This document shows positions 11,776 through 24,239 of a stretch of 64,000 bases of DNA, piece by piece (position 1 is the first letter of the stretch; every line of letters starts with the position of its first letter). A model generated the notes under the pieces. That model searched no databases. It saw nothing but the letters and a program-made list of their open reading frames with translations, and was not told the DNA's origin. The translations under genes and the position numbers were made by a program. The stretch comes from Conus ventricosus. Lineage: Eukaryota; Mollusca; Gastropoda; Neogastropoda; Conidae. Location of the stretch: assembly GCA_018398815.1 (NCBI GenBank), contig CM031607.1, positions 84,031,268 to 84,095,267 of the forward strand, written 5' to 3'.

Positions 11776-11876
11776 CATATCATATCACATCATATCATCA
11801 TATCATATCATGTTGTGTCATATCACATATATCATATCATGTTGTGTCATATAATATATCATGTTATAACATATGT
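11776..11876. repeat. ATATC-based short-period repeat
   Basis: Imperfect CATAT/ATCAT repeats with two copies of TCATGTTGTGTCATAT. Confidence 0.85.
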
Positions 11877-11969
11877 CGACTTGCATAGCAGTCCAGATCA
11901 TATATCACATAGGCACAAAAGGCTTGAGCTCCCTGAAATAGTTGTTTGTGAACAAATTGAATATCTTGC

Positions 11970-12283
11970 TGATCAATTAAGTAGTGGGGCAAAACAATTG
12001 CAGGTTAAGAATTTTTCCATCATTATAGTAATGACTTGGCAAAGATTTAAAATTGAAAAGAAAAAATGAAGATGAAGAAAATGGGAAAATATGTATTATA
12101 AATATGTAAACCCTTCACTAGCTGCATGAGAGAACCATCGCAATCCCTCTCAAAGGCAGATCTGTACCTGCTCCTGGGCCTTTCGTCCGCTGGATCGGAC
12201 TCATCAGGGAGACATCGCTGATTGTGTCTGTGCTCTAGGCGCAAATACAGACACACCACAGTCCGTAATTCTGTGGTGTTCTC
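11970..12283 (-). repeat. Duplicated unit, copy 1, with hammerhead-like core
   Basis: About 315 bp, closely matching 12620-12934. On the minus strand it starts near CAGAATTACGGACTGTGG, forms a perfect 9-bp hairpin stem TGTGTCTGT / ACAGACACA, then carries CTGATGA, a 4-bp stem GTCC / GGAC around an 8-base loop, and GAAA (12181-12207). An AT-rich tail follows. The unit is noncoding. It may be a retrozyme- or Penelope-like noncoding element, but outer helices I and III could not be drawn convincingly. Confidence 0.6.
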
Positions 12284-12619
12284 ACCACCAAGGGTTCAAA
12301 AAGAATCCAACAGCCCCCAAAGAGCCAGCGAAAGGTAGTTAAATAAAACAAAACGAAAGTGTGGAGAGGAAAAAAAGTTGCTCAAAAACTAAAACCATTA
12401 TGCAAACAGTATAAAATGTAGGGGATAAATCTTTGAGCCTATGCTTGAGGATCCATTTAAGGATACAAGGGAGATCAAAAGATATGGAACAGTCTGAGTG
12501 GTCAGCTCTGCTGTTTAATAACCCAAGCATTGTCAGTAGCTAAGAATTGTGCAGAACAACCTTTACTTTGATCTCCTAAGAGATGTAATCGCCCACTGAT
12601 TGACCAAACAATATAGTGC
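12284..12619. other. Spacer between the two duplicated units
   Basis: Unique-looking AT-rich DNA. If the two units are tandem, the full period would be about 650 bp and this spacer would be part of it. No gene seen. Confidence 0.4.
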
Positions 12620-12934
12620 TGAACAATTAAGTAGTGGGGGAAAACAAGTGCAGGTTAACAACAATTCTTCCATCATTATAGTAATGACTTGGCAAAGATT
12701 TAAAATTGAAAAAAAAAATTGAAGATGAAGGAAATGGGAAAATATATATAAAATAAACATGAAAACCCTTCACTTGCTGCATGAGGGAACCATCGCAATC
12801 CCTCTCGAAGGCAGATCTATACCTGCTCCTGGGCCTTTCGTCCACTGGATCGGACTCATCAGGGAGACACGGCTGATTGTGTCTGTGCTGTTGGCGCAAA
12901 TACAGACACACCACCGTCCGTAATTCTATGGTGA
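12620..12934 (-). repeat. Duplicated unit, copy 2, with hammerhead-like core
   Basis: Second copy of the 11970-12283 unit. The core at 12836-12862 keeps CTGATGA, GTCC / GGAC and GAAA unchanged, while the stem-loop loop differs by one base (GATCCAGT here, GATCCAGC in copy 1) and the sequence just upstream of CTGATGA differs more. The upstream TGTGTCTGT / ACAGACACA hairpin stem is also intact. Confidence 0.6.
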
Positions 12935-14160
12935 ATATCTTGAGACTGTTTGTACTGACTTGTTTTAGAATTTATTAACACCTCCAAGATCGTGGAGAAC
13001 ACTTGCTTTTACTTTCCTTGCTTTAATTGACAATGCGTTATCAGTCTCCTTTGGAAACTATTTCATTCAGAGATTACTTTGTTGTTAACTTTTTTTTTTA
13101 ATAATAAAGCCACAAAAGTGTTGGACCATTGGAGGAATAGTTATACAGACAAGAGAGGCTCCAGCCTCCACCCACCACCTTTGCCCTCCCTTTGTGACCC
13201 ACGGTCCGCCCCTGGAATACAGTAACGTTCGGCGCTGTGTCGGTGATCTGCTGGTATGAACCACGCCCCTCTCCAAGCAGAATAACAACACCTCCCTGTG
13301 AGGTAAAAGATGCACTTCCGGGGTCACATCCCAAGTCTATCTGACCGCTTACACCAAATTTTGTTGAAGGATTTTCGCCAAATTAACCAACAATGTAGTG
13401 TCCGAAGGCAAGAAGATTCCCTGATGTAAGTACATACACTCTACTTCTTCTCTTCCTTACTTAGCTGTTAGGAATTTAGACCCAAGCGCAAGTGTAACTT
13501 TGTCCAAAAATCGATCAATTACCAATCGAGATGTGTGGTCGATATTGCGCCCTCGATTGGGGTCAGTGTTATTTATTTCATTTTTTGTACTTTATCTTGG
13601 TCATTTTTCTCGGACGGGGAAGGGTGGGGTGGGTGTGGAATGCACGGGAAAATTCAGCGACGTTGCCTATTGTGGAAACGGGAAATCGGTCATGACGCAA
13701 CTGGTGTGTTGTCGTGGGAAAAATGTTGATCCGTAGCGAGGGCTCCGGTGCTCCAGCCAGCAGCTCAAAGCTATGCTGTCAAGGTGTGTTGCATGCGAAC
13801 CCAGCTCGGCTGCATGCAGCTACGCCGCTGCACGCACGCACACACAAACAAGAGAGGAACGCGATTCCTCAGGAATGTGCATGCACATTGCAATTTCTGT
13901 GTTCCGCTGCCGGTGTGCTTGCCTGGTGGAGAGGTGAGTGAATCAATGAGGTTAGCCAGGCGCGCATCACGACGCCCTGTCCATGTAGTGCAAGGAAGGC
14001 GCGATATTAATGGCGCTGAGCTGGAAGCAGCCCTCGGTACACAAGACCAGCGTGTGAACATCACTGCTGGGCGTTATGTAGGGCCAGGATTAGGATAAAA
14101 TCTTGAGTGGCAAGTCTTAACAGAGGTGGATCATTGTAAACTATTTTGGTAAATTCTTTT
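12935..14160. other. Unannotated stretch
   Basis: Contains a more GC-rich, CpG-bearing part at about 13500-14060, with open frames of up to 116 codons on + and 97 on -. None shows a domain or splice context that I can defend. No recognisable repeat. Confidence 0.35.
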
Positions 14161-14438
14161 TCTGTATGGAGGGGGGGGGGGGGGAGGGGGTTCCCCAGTT
14201 ATAGGCATTGCATTTATCTATGTTATCAGATCTGTGCAACCATAATACATATTTGGGGTAGGTGTATTTTAGAAACACAAAAAAAAATCATTGGAAAAGA
14301 AAATGATTTTTTTGTGTGTGTGTTTTTTTTCTTTTTAATGCAAACAAAATATTGTCTACAACTTCTCTAGTTTCATTATCCAAAAAGATGAAGCTAATGA
14401 AAGTATGGTGTGTATGTTCACAATTTACAGGCCAGCCA

Positions 14439-14439
<1 letters not shown>

Positions 14440-14516
<77 letters not shown>
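14440..14516. repeat. (CT)n microsatellite
   Basis: Uninterrupted CT dinucleotide run directly 5' of a LINE remnant. Confidence 0.97.
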
Positions 14517-14518
<2 letters not shown>

Positions 14519-14519
14519 T

Positions 14520-14700
14520 CTGGGAAGGCACCCTCAACATTAGTTCACAGATTCTCAATAAATTCCTCAAGGACTCTACCCAAACTTCATGTCCCTGTTC
14601 CTAGAATTGACTTATTCAAATCCAGTTTAACATATTCAGGTTCCTGTCAATGGAACTCGCTCCCTGAATCAACCAAACAGCGCCAATGCATATATCAACC
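14520..14700 (+). mobile_element. LINE ORF2 C-terminal remnant
   Basis: The plus-strand frame reads VPRIDLFKSSLTYSGSCQWNS followed by LPES. This is the standard end of CR1/L2/Jockey-type reverse transcriptase ORFs (basic/aromatic motif, W-N-S-L-P). The 5' part is missing, replaced by the CT run. A GT microsatellite follows at 14885-14947, as in the other LINE copy at 9 kb. Confidence 0.65.
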
Positions 14701-14882
14701 TTCAAACACCATTATTTCAACCATCTTATGTGCCAGTACTTACATACTCCGCCATAAATCCACCACCAATCACCACCACCCTCTTTGCCTTATGTATGTA
14801 CCTGACTATTTAGAAAGTGTTTTTGTACTTGAAATGCACATGTATGTTATTTTGTTTAGTAAGTATGTCTTATATGAGTACA

Positions 14883-14884
<2 letters not shown>

Positions 14885-14949
<65 letters not shown>

Positions 14950-15012
14950 ATGTGTTTCCTACTACCTCCTGCCCTCTTGTCATTCTGTCGAAATGCTTGT
15001 GTTCTTATGTGA

Positions 15013-15091
<79 letters not shown>

Positions 15092-15327
15092 GGCTCTGCT
15101 GGAATGACTTGATTTTTTATCCATATGATATCCCTTCCTACCCGTGGCGACTGGGCTATCATTATGCATTTCCCACCTCCATTTGTGCTTTATTTCTCCC
15201 CCCCCCCCCCCCCCCCCTCCCCCGGTGTTTCAAAATTAATTGTTTTGTATCTCTTTGAAAATTTTTTGATTGTCAGATTGTTCTAAACATGCTCTCTTAT
15301 CGCACCCACCCTCTCCTCTTTCTCCCC

Positions 15328-15401
<74 letters not shown>

Positions 15402-15405
15402 CCCT

Positions 15406-15474
<69 letters not shown>
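14885..15474. repeat. Cluster of (GT)n, (CT)n and poly(C) runs
   Basis: GT 14885-14947, CT 15016-15089, poly(C) 15199-15226, CT 15332-15474 with a C-run interruption. Ser-Leu ORFs here are repeat read-through. Confidence 0.95.
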
Positions 15475-15477
<3 letters not shown>

Positions 15478-15584
15478 GGCTTACCCCGCACTCCCTTCGC
15501 TCCTGCGTCTCTCTCTTTTAAATTTTAATCCCCTATTGTATTGTAGTTCTAGTCACCTTTGCATGCTTCCTTTGTTGCCTTTTA

Positions 15585-15697
15585 TTTTATATTGTTGACC
15601 CTACACAGGGCGAGGACTGGATGTAAAAAAGCACATCAGTGCTTATCTATTATCCTCGTAAATAAAGAATTTTGTCTTGTCTTGTCTTGTCTTGTCG
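15585..15697 (+). mobile_element. LINE/SINE 3' end with (TTGTC)n tail
   Basis: Reads GGGCGAGGACTGGATGTAAA, AGCACATCAGTGCTTAT, CCTCGTAAATAAAGAATTT and then four or five TTGTC units. A short conserved 3' UTR ending in a pentameric tail is typical of CR1/L2-like LINEs and the SINEs that use them. It may belong to the same insertion as the remnant at 14520. Confidence 0.6.
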
Positions 15698-15699
15698 TT

Positions 15700-16981
15700 C
15701 ACGCTCTCTCTTTTTCACAACTTCATAATGAATGCTGTCAGTTATGGATTATCATGCTCTAACATTCCAATCATGTTAAGGAAAGAAACCATCAGTAGCA
15801 GGCTATGAAATTACAACCAAAAAAAAAAAGAAGAAGAAGAAGAAGAAAGATAGAAAGAAAATGGACAAAAAAACCCACGTCTCATATCTTCTTCTTCTTC
15901 CTAAAATACTGGTTCACTCAAAAACGAGTAGGTCACCAGCGCGACATCCTGTTCTCATGTGAGAAATCTACCCCAAAAGACAAGTTCAGTGTAAAGAGAT
16001 CTGGTTATTGTTGTCATTGTTACAAATGATAGTATTCTAGCTGTGACACATCACCGGAAAAAGAAATTTGATGTTTACATGCGAACATAAGATCATAGCA
16101 TAATTTGTACAATTGTTCAATTTCACAATTAACAATCCTCAGGCACTGCAAATTTAGATTATGAAAAAGAATATGTGGGCTGTAAGTGTAATCCTTCAGC
16201 TGCTGTGCGTAACTGAAACTAGCAGACTGCAGAAAGTTAAAAGTTCCGTTATTAGTTGCAAATAAAATGTCTTTTGTCAATTCCGGAGCAAACGTATTGA
16301 GTCCCATGTAAAATAATGTGAGAAGAAATTGGTTCCTGGTTTTTGTAGTTGCCAGAGTGGTCCCACAGGAAAAACAGAAAAAATCAACTGGCTTCACAAA
16401 ACTATTTCAGACCCGGTTATTATCAACAAATGAAAGGCAACAGTCGATGACAGGATCATGCTTTCCTCCTGGTGACCTTAATCATGAACTGCTGCCATCA
16501 AGGAAAAAGTTCAGATTGCTGAAGAGTCAGACAAGCTGTTTTCAAGCATTTCCCACCCCCACCACCACCCTAAATCTGTGTCAGAACTGTTACAGTGCCT
16601 GTGATGTGCAATGTCATAGTTTTAATTGATTATAATCATGCTTATTAAACTAGGTTTGTGTATGCTTGCTTGTAATGATGAGAGAGAGAGATAGAAAGAG
16701 GGAGATAGTGTGTTTGTGTGTGTTTGTGTGTGTGTGAGTGTTTTTTTTTAAATCATCAATGGACGCATACATAGAGCATGCAGCTTAAAGTGAGAGGACA
16801 CAACACAATGGCATGAGACAAACTTTAAGTTAATGTCTTGGAGCTTTAGTTTCAGGCAGTTTTAATCAGTCATTAGCAGTAAGCACTGTGAATTGGCTTC
16901 TATTGTACTTTTCGCTCAGTGGACAGTGTGTATATAATGTAGACAATCAAGTGCTCTGTGTGTTTGTATGTATGTGTATGT

Positions 16982-17012
<31 letters not shown>

Positions 17013-18400
17013 CATCACTTGAGATTGGAAGAATTGTTCATTGACAATTGTGATATCAGACAAAACAGGGAAGGAAAAAAGGGAAGTGAGGGAAAGGTGG
17101 AGGGTGGGATGGGAAAAAGTTAGTTGTGCGGGTGGGTAGGTGTGGGGTGTAGCTGTGTGCATTGTCATTCTGTATCGCTCCGTGAAGGAAGATTTGTTCA
17201 CTAGTCTGGATTGCAATCTGTCGTGCTTCATTCGCTGAAAAAAACCCTTTGTTCATGCTCTGTTAGAGTTAATATCACTGCCCACCTCCAGTTTGCCTTC
17301 TGTGGTATATTCTCACTTCCAATTGCACAGCACAATGAATGCAGTGTGTATCGAGCCAACAGGTACAAAGGGATGATACTGTATTCATCCTGGAATCTTA
17401 AACTGTTGTCGCTTGTTTGATTCCAAATGGACCCAAACCTGATCAGCAGACAGGCACTTTTTTTTTTTTTGCATCTGATCCTCCGTAAGATCGAGCAAGA
17501 GAGAGGACTGATTTGTACCATGGCATTATAGCAAAAGGTGTGCAACGTCATGGCACACGAGCTTGACGTGGGACACACAAATTTTATGCGAAAATGTCAT
17601 AGGTGTGCCAACAATCTGAAGTTCTGATCTGTGTGTATACAGTGTGTGTGTCTGTGAGAGAGAGGGAGAGAGAGAGAGAGAAAGAAAGAGTGCTTGTTCC
17701 ACACCTTCCTTCTTCCTCCCCTTCTTTGTTTCGAAATCCTTGCTAAGTTGTTTTAACAGTGGCTGAGAACTTTTGTACCCGCACATGCTTTAACAGTGAT
17801 GAGGACTTTTGTACCTGCACATGTTTTAACAGTGATGAGGACTTTTGTACCTGCACATGTTTTCCCCACCATTATTTACACAGATTTTTGTTGTTGTTTT
17901 TTGTTTGTTTGTTTGTTTTTTTCCTGCCCTAAAAGGACAAAATTTGAGTCCATTAGGATAATATGTATTGCATTCACATTTGGGTCCTCAACATTTATAC
18001 TCATGTTTTGATATCTGTCTGCACAAAAAAAATTTTTGAAATGCAAATAAGAAAACTGTATGCATGTTGTGATTCACTATTTTGTCCTTTCTTTTTTTTT
18101 TCATTGACAGTTAGGGAGCTGTGGAAAGGAATTCAACCAGTTGTAGCATCAACAGTGGACCATTTACATTGTACAACACTTGTTAACAGTGTTGTGGGCA
18201 CATGATTTTTTAAATCAGTGTGGCAAACGCAGCAAAGGCAAATGTGTCCTACAGCACCGGTAGCCTGGATACAGCTGTGAGAAAGAGTCCAGTGCTCTGA
18301 GAACGATGGCCATGTTTCCCACCACCACCCTGTGAAAGAAGAAATAGATCAGTATGTTCTTCCGGTTGTGGATGTTTTTGTCAGTATTTTGTCATCTGAA
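15700..18400. other. AT-rich DNA without recognised genes
   Basis: Only short tracts stand out: an AAG run at 15828, GA runs at 16680 and 16983, a T-run at 17460, and a local threefold repeat of AACAGTGATGAGGACTTTTG with GTACCTGCACATG around 17775-17865. The ORFs are below 130 codons, with no domain or splice support. Confidence 0.4.
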
Positions 18401-18419
18401 CCAGTATAAATGCCAGTAA

Positions 18420-19547
18420 TGAGAGGTAGAAAGCATACCCTGTGTAAAGGTAGAAAGCATACCCTGTGTAAAGGTAAAACGCATACCCTGTGTAAACGTA
18501 AAATAAAAACCATACCATTTGTAAAGGCAAAAGGCATACCCTGTGTAAAGGTGAAAAGCATACCCTATGTAAAGGTAAAAGCATATCCTGTGTAAAGGTA
18601 AAAAGCATACCCTGTGTAAAAGGTTTTTTTAAGCATACCTGTGTAAAGGTCAAAAGCATTCCTGTGTACAGGTAAAAAGCATTCCTGTGTAAAGGTCAAA
18701 AGCATTCCTGTGTAAAGGTCAAAAGCTTCCCTGTATAAAGGTCAAAAGCATCCCTGTATAAAGGTCAAAAGCATACCTGTGTAAAGGTAAAAAGCATACC
18801 TGTGTAAAGGTCAAAAGCATACCTGTGTAAAGGTCAAAAGCATACCCTGTGTAAAGGTCAAAAGCATCCCTGCGTATAGATAAAAAGCATACCTGTGTGC
18901 AGGTAAAAAGCATACCCTGTGTAAAGATAAAAAGCATACCCTGTGTACAGGTAAAAAGCATACCCTGTGTAAAGGTAAAAAGCATACCCTGTGTACAGGT
19001 AAAAAGCATACCCTGTGTAAAGTTAAAACATACCCTGTGTAAAGGTAAAAAGCATACCCTGTGTAAAGGTAAAAACCATACCCTGTGTAAAGTTAAAGCA
19101 TACCCTGTGTAAAGGTAAAAAGCATACCCTGTGTAAAGGTAAAAAGCATAGCCTGTGTAAAGGTAAAAAGCATGCCCTGTGTAAAGGTAAAAAGCGTACC
19201 CTGTGTAAAAGTAATAAGCATACCCTGTGTAAAGGCAAAAAGCATACCTGTGTAAAAGTAAAAAGCATGGCCTGTGTAATAGTAAAAGGCATACCCTGTG
19301 TAAAGGTAAAAAGCACACCCTGTGTAAAGGTAAAAGGCATACCTGTGTAAAAGTAAAAAGCATAGCCTGTGTAAAGGTAAAAGGCATACCCTGTGTAAAG
19401 GTAAAAAGCATACCCTGTGTGAAGGTAAAAGGCATACCTGTGTAAAAGTAAAAAGCATAGCCTGTGTAAAGGTAAAAGGCATACCCTGTGTAAAGGTAAA
19501 AAGCATACCCTGTGTAAAGGTAAAGGCATAGCCTGTGTAAAAGGGGC
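18420..19547. repeat. 23-24-bp minisatellite, about 45 units
   Basis: Unit AAAAGCATACCCTGTGTAAA followed by GGT, with CATACC/CATTCC/CATCCC variants and single-base indels. Long minus-strand ORFs (LPLHRVCFLPLHRV.. and FTFTQGMLFTFTQG..) are two reading frames of the same unit. They do not represent a protein. Confidence 0.95.
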
Positions 19548-19790
19548 TTGTGGTCAGGTGGTTAGAGTGGTTGCCTGCGGAGCTAACTGTCATGAGTTTG
19601 GACCACTTGTAAGGTTTGGTTTATCTGTCTGCCCTCAGCAGTGAGCAGGTTCCTGATTCAGGTCAGGCCAGGGTATGGATGACAGTAGGAGAGGGGTGGC
19701 CTGCACCTTTCATCATGCTGTGCCCCAGACAGGGCTTGACACATCCACCCATCTGATCGTCCAGAACAAGTCACACCTCTGGCGGTCAGG
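19548..19790 (+). mobile_element. tRNA-derived SINE
   Basis: The head reads GGGCTTGTGGTCAGGTGGTT then AGAGTGGTTGCCTGC. It has an A-box-like GGTCAGGTGGTTAGAG and a diverged B box GAGTTTGGACC, followed by a non-tRNA body. It starts exactly where the upstream minisatellite ends. Confidence 0.65.
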
Positions 19791-21578
19791 TGGAAAGGCT
19801 TTCTCTACGTGTCCACCAGGCAACCAGATTTTGACAGTGCCGGTGAAAGGGGGGGGGGGGGGGGGGACAGAGCAGTCGGCTTCAGCGCAGGCCGTTTGCA
19901 CTTCCATCCTCCCCTTTTCACTTTCATGCTTCAGACACACCATGCATGCACGCGTGCAAGCATGCACACATGCACGCATGCGTGCATACACACACACGCC
20001 TCCTATCTCTGATTTTTCTCAGAGAAGAACACCAGCAGAGCAGGCAAGTTCTATTTAAAGGGAAAAGAAAAGAAAAGAAAAAAAAAGAAAAAATTTCAGA
20101 ACAATGTGTAAAGAGAGAGGGTAGAAACTGAGAGCAACCCAGAGATTTCACAATTTTAATGCAGTCTAGGGATGTCTGAATGGTGGAAGCATGACAATTT
20201 TGTTGTCATATTTTCTTTTCTTATTCACTCTTTAGTTGTTACTAAATTTCCATTATTTACATTTTATCTGTATTGTGGGAAAAAGTGTGTCTTTTCCCTG
20301 CTTTCTCTTGCTAAAGCATCCATGACACATGTGCAGAATGTACCATCATTGATGTCTGCTGACTTGTCATACAGTTGGTTATTATTCAATCACAAGTCTC
20401 TTTGCCTAATGAGGGCAAGTCAAAATTAGCAAGAGCAAATAGATTCTTTTTTCACCTTTGCCATGGACAGTGAAAAATGAACAGTGAGTCTCTAGCCCTG
20501 CCATACTGGTGAGCCTCGGACAGGTCTCTGCCCATATTGCTCTTATGCCATGGCACTCTGACCTCTTTTATCCTGAACAGGCCTCTTTAGTTTTATCGTG
20601 AACCATTCTCTTTTATCCTGAACCATTCTAGCGTCCAACTGAGAACTGAGGTGTTGTGCTGTGGGTAGAGTTGCTCTGTATGGGGTGTTTTTGTTTCTTT
20701 TAAAGGTAGGGGTGGTTGTTGTTGTTTTTTTTTGTTGGTTTTTTTTTTTTTGGGGGGGGGGGGGTAATTAGCTTTGTTGATGCATTTTTATGTCAAATGC
20801 AGGCCATACTGTCCCTTCAGGCAGGCTGTCCATCCTTGTTTGCATCCACAGTGAATTCCCTGATGTTTGTTTAGTTCCATTGTTTGTTGTCTGTCTCATC
20901 CTCCTTGCTCACTCAGTGGCCTTTCTCCCGCGCCGCTCATTTCACATCTGTCGTTCACAGCCAGAGCCTCACCCAGCTGCATCCTGCCACAGTCCCTGTG
21001 CTGCAGCCAGAGGGGAGCAGTGGGAAATAGAATCATGAGTTAGGGTTTCATAGAACTGCTGGGGCTTGTTTGATCTGGGCAGAGCTGCGCTCTCCTTTGC
21101 ACCCTCCTGTTTGATTATTTCATCAATTTAGCAAGGGAAATGTGCATGGCTGCCTGGTCATTTTAATATGACAAATACATATGTCAGATGAAATGAGGGC
21201 TACAAATGTTCTGTTTTGTTTTGTTTTGTTTTGTTTTTGTGATAGAAAAGGATCAACCTCCTATCCCTTGTTCCCCTTCCTAGCGCTTATTATCAGGATA
21301 CGTACTGAATGAAGTTCCCCCTAAAGTAATACCCAATAACAGAACTGCTTGCAGAACTGTTACTTTTAAGCAGCAAGTGACTGTACCGAGGCCTGGCAGT
21401 AATGATCAATAACGAACAAGAGTAGTGAAAAGTTGGAAGAAGGATGAAAAGCCAAATTGTGCAAAGTTCTAAAGATAATGGTCTGTGTCACAAACACGTG
21501 CTGGTTTTTTTTCTTTCTTTCTTTCTTTTTTATTGTTTTGTTTTAAATCTTTTCTGACATATAGTTCAGGTATTCCTC

Positions 21579-21580
<2 letters not shown>
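19791..21580. other. Unannotated stretch
   Basis: Holds a poly(G) run at 19849-19866, a GCATGCACACAT-type tract near 19940-19995, a G-run at 20751-20764 and a TTTTG repeat at 21212. No exon or element was recognised. Confidence 0.35.

Positions 21581-21634
<54 letters not shown>
21581..21634. repeat. poly(C) run of about 54 bases
   Basis: Pure cytosine homopolymer. True length uncertain. Confidence 0.9.
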
Positions 21635-21962
21635 TTGTCAGCCGAGAGCAGATCTGTATTTAGGTTCTGTCAATACGCTGAGAAAATACAAAAGCCAGCA
21701 GTGCTTCTGTCTGGTACCGGCCTCTTGGCATTCAGGAATAGCCTGCTGACATTAACAAATTGCCGTGCAGTGCGATTGATGGTACCCATTCCTCAGTCAG
21801 CGTCAAATGAGGACGAAAAGGCAATTGATTGACCTCCTGTAGACAAGGACCTATGATACTGCAGTCTGCAAGTGTCTGGATTCCTGTCCACTGCTTGTTT
21901 ATCGCTAGAGAAACAGCGTGGGTTGGACAAAAAATTGACAAGATCGCATTGATTGTATTGAG

Positions 21963-22042
21963 GTGTGTGTGTGTTTGTGTGTGTGTGTGCGGTTCATGTG
22001 TGTGACACACATGTACACACAAGCATGCATGCACACACACAT

Positions 22043-22102
<60 letters not shown>

Positions 22103-22149
22103 GCAAGTTCATTTTTGTTGCAGGGTGCACTCATGAGCATGCGCACGCG

Positions 22150-22212
<63 letters not shown>

Positions 22213-22290
22213 CACACACAGAGGCATGCATGATGCACGTGCGCACACAAACGCATGCGCGCGCGCGCGCACGCACACCCACACACACAC
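21963..22290. repeat. Composite GT / CA / CG microsatellite
   Basis: GT at 21963-21990, CA at 22033-22100, CG block near 22145-22158, CA at 22158-22215, then CG/CA again to 22293. Purine-pyrimidine alternation almost throughout. Confidence 0.93.
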
Positions 22291-22504
22291 ACACAAAATA
22301 CAACTTCTGTCGATTGTTATTCAACTTGCCAACATTTGTTTCAGAACATCCTTTATTGTACTTGTTGTCAATGTCTTCAACTACAAAAGTATATTCTTGG
22401 ATGGATGTTGGGGAAGATATCTTGACAGTTACACTATTTTTGCCAGTTTTATTTAGGTTGTTAACTGTGAAAATCTGAAATCCACATTGGTAGAAAGGAT
22501 CTCG

Positions 22505-22522
22505 CATGCACACACGCATGCG

Positions 22523-22598
<76 letters not shown>
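22505..22598. repeat. (CG)n-(CA)n microsatellite
   Basis: A CG-alternating block followed by about 36 CA units. The same flanking words (GTGAAAATCTGAAATC, GGATCTC) occur on both sides, indicating a local duplication around the microsatellite. Confidence 0.93.
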
Positions 22599-22600
<2 letters not shown>

Positions 22601-23148
22601 GAAAATCTGAAATCACACAATGGTAGAGTTTGAAAAGGATCTCACGGGCGCATGCACGCACAGAATTATGATTATTTTGTGACTGGTCTGTTCAAATGGT
22701 AGAACAACAAGGCGGCAGGCATCCTTCAAAAAGAGCAGGCATCAAGCCTGGCTAAGTCCGCTTCAAGAGAGAAGGTCTGTTTTCTCTGAGTCTTCAGTCT
22801 CATGCTAACTAACACAGCCTGCCCTTTTAGCCACTGTTTCTGCTGCTGCTGGAAACCTTTTGTTTTTTAAACCAAAACATGAAAGTGAACTTTGTGGCCT
22901 GAATATAAATCTCTGCTTCACAAAGAAAAAAAGTAGAGAGGAGGAGAAGGTGGAAGTGAAACTTCTCACTGGGCAGGTTGGGAATTTGATACACATATAA
23001 TCAGCCCTAGGCTGTAAACAGTAAGACTAGACTGGTTTGTATACATGAGACTAGACTGGCTGACAGGCCCTGTGTGTGTGAAGGCTTTGTTTGTTTCTGT
23101 GTATGAGTATGACAGTGCATGTGTCTTTGTATATCACACAGTGTGCCT

Positions 23149-23152
<4 letters not shown>

Positions 23153-23213
<61 letters not shown>

Positions 23214-23219
23214 CGTGTG

Positions 23220-23290
<71 letters not shown>
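23153..23290. repeat. (GT)n / (GTGC)n microsatellite
   Basis: GT dinucleotides with a central GTGC block. Directly upstream of a LINE 3' end. Confidence 0.95.
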
Positions 23291-23390
23291 CGTATATTTT
23301 AGATATTGATTTGTTAGAACTTGTAAAGCTCCCTGTAGCCTACGTTGTTAGGATGGGCGCTATAGAAATAGCCCAAATTATCACTATTTC
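23290..23390 (+). mobile_element. LINE 3' end, second copy of the 9.6-kb family
   Basis: Contains GATATTGATTTGTTAGAACT, CTGTAGCCTACGTTGTTAGG and GGGCGCTATAGAAATAGCCC. It matches 9618-9705 base for base over most of its length, and in both copies a GT microsatellite lies directly upstream. Confidence 0.7.
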
Positions 23391-24239
23391 TGGACCCATT
23401 GTGCTGCTGCCCTAATCTCCTCACCAGGCCCCTCCCCATTTTTTTTTTTTTAGATCAAGTAAGGCAGAGACTTGACTTCTTTTGATCTGAACTTTCCTGG
23501 TTCTTTTTGTTCCAAGTGTGCTTAAACAGAGAAAGTAAGGATGATAGGGAAAACTGGTGTGGATACTGTGTATATTTTCAGAAAATTAACAACCAAATGA
23601 AAGCCATATCTGTACATGCAGAATTGAAAAATATATAGGAAGCAAAACCATATAATGTCGGATGGTTATAGAACTTTTCTGAGCTTTCAGTGAAAAGAGT
23701 TTGCATCAAAGGGAAAGGGATAGTGTTGTTTTTAAGAACTAGACATCCTGCTGATTCTTGTAAGGCTAAACTTTTGTTGTCTGTTTTCGTTCCATGGCTA
23801 GATCTCTGAGGTTAACTAGTGATGAGATTTGCATGCAAACATTTCTAATCGCATTGTTCAGGTTAGAGGTATCTACATTCTCTCTTCAGACTGTTTGACT
23901 TTCTTAAAGCATTAAGTTTCGGGGGGGGGGGGGGGGGGGGGGGGGCCAAAACAATTTTCTTTTAGGATCAGGCTGTTTTGAGCAAAGCGCACCAACTTAC
24001 AAGTTAATTTTCAAGAGGTGGATTCATTGGGGAACTTTTTTTTTCTTTTTTCTAGAAATTAGAATAGGATTTTTTTTTAAAAAGAAAAACCTGCTATCCA
24101 GATCACTCCAAATTTTGCATGAAAAATATTAAAAGTGGTGAAAGTAGTTTGACATGCATGTGCCAGGCTAGATATATGTTGCTGATGTTTGTGACTGGCC
24201 ATTGTGGTCACACCCCTCCAAAGTGAAGGTCCATGGCAT
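23391..24239. other. AT-rich spacer
   Basis: A G-run at 23922-23945 and T-runs, otherwise nothing recognised. Confidence 0.4.

Noticed and set aside
11970..12283. Full hammerhead ribozyme with a defined cleavage site
   Set aside because: The core is convincing, but stems I and III do not pair well in either copy, so I report only a hammerhead-like core.
13500..14098. Open frames of 78-116 codons in CpG-containing DNA
   Set aside because: No recognisable domain or splice junction and frames on both strands are similarly open; left as unannotated.
18349..19593. Long minus-strand ORFs of up to 238 codons with an FTFTQGMLFTFTQG pattern
   Set aside because: They are read-through of the 23-24-bp minisatellite in several frames; units shift frame and no other protein feature exists.
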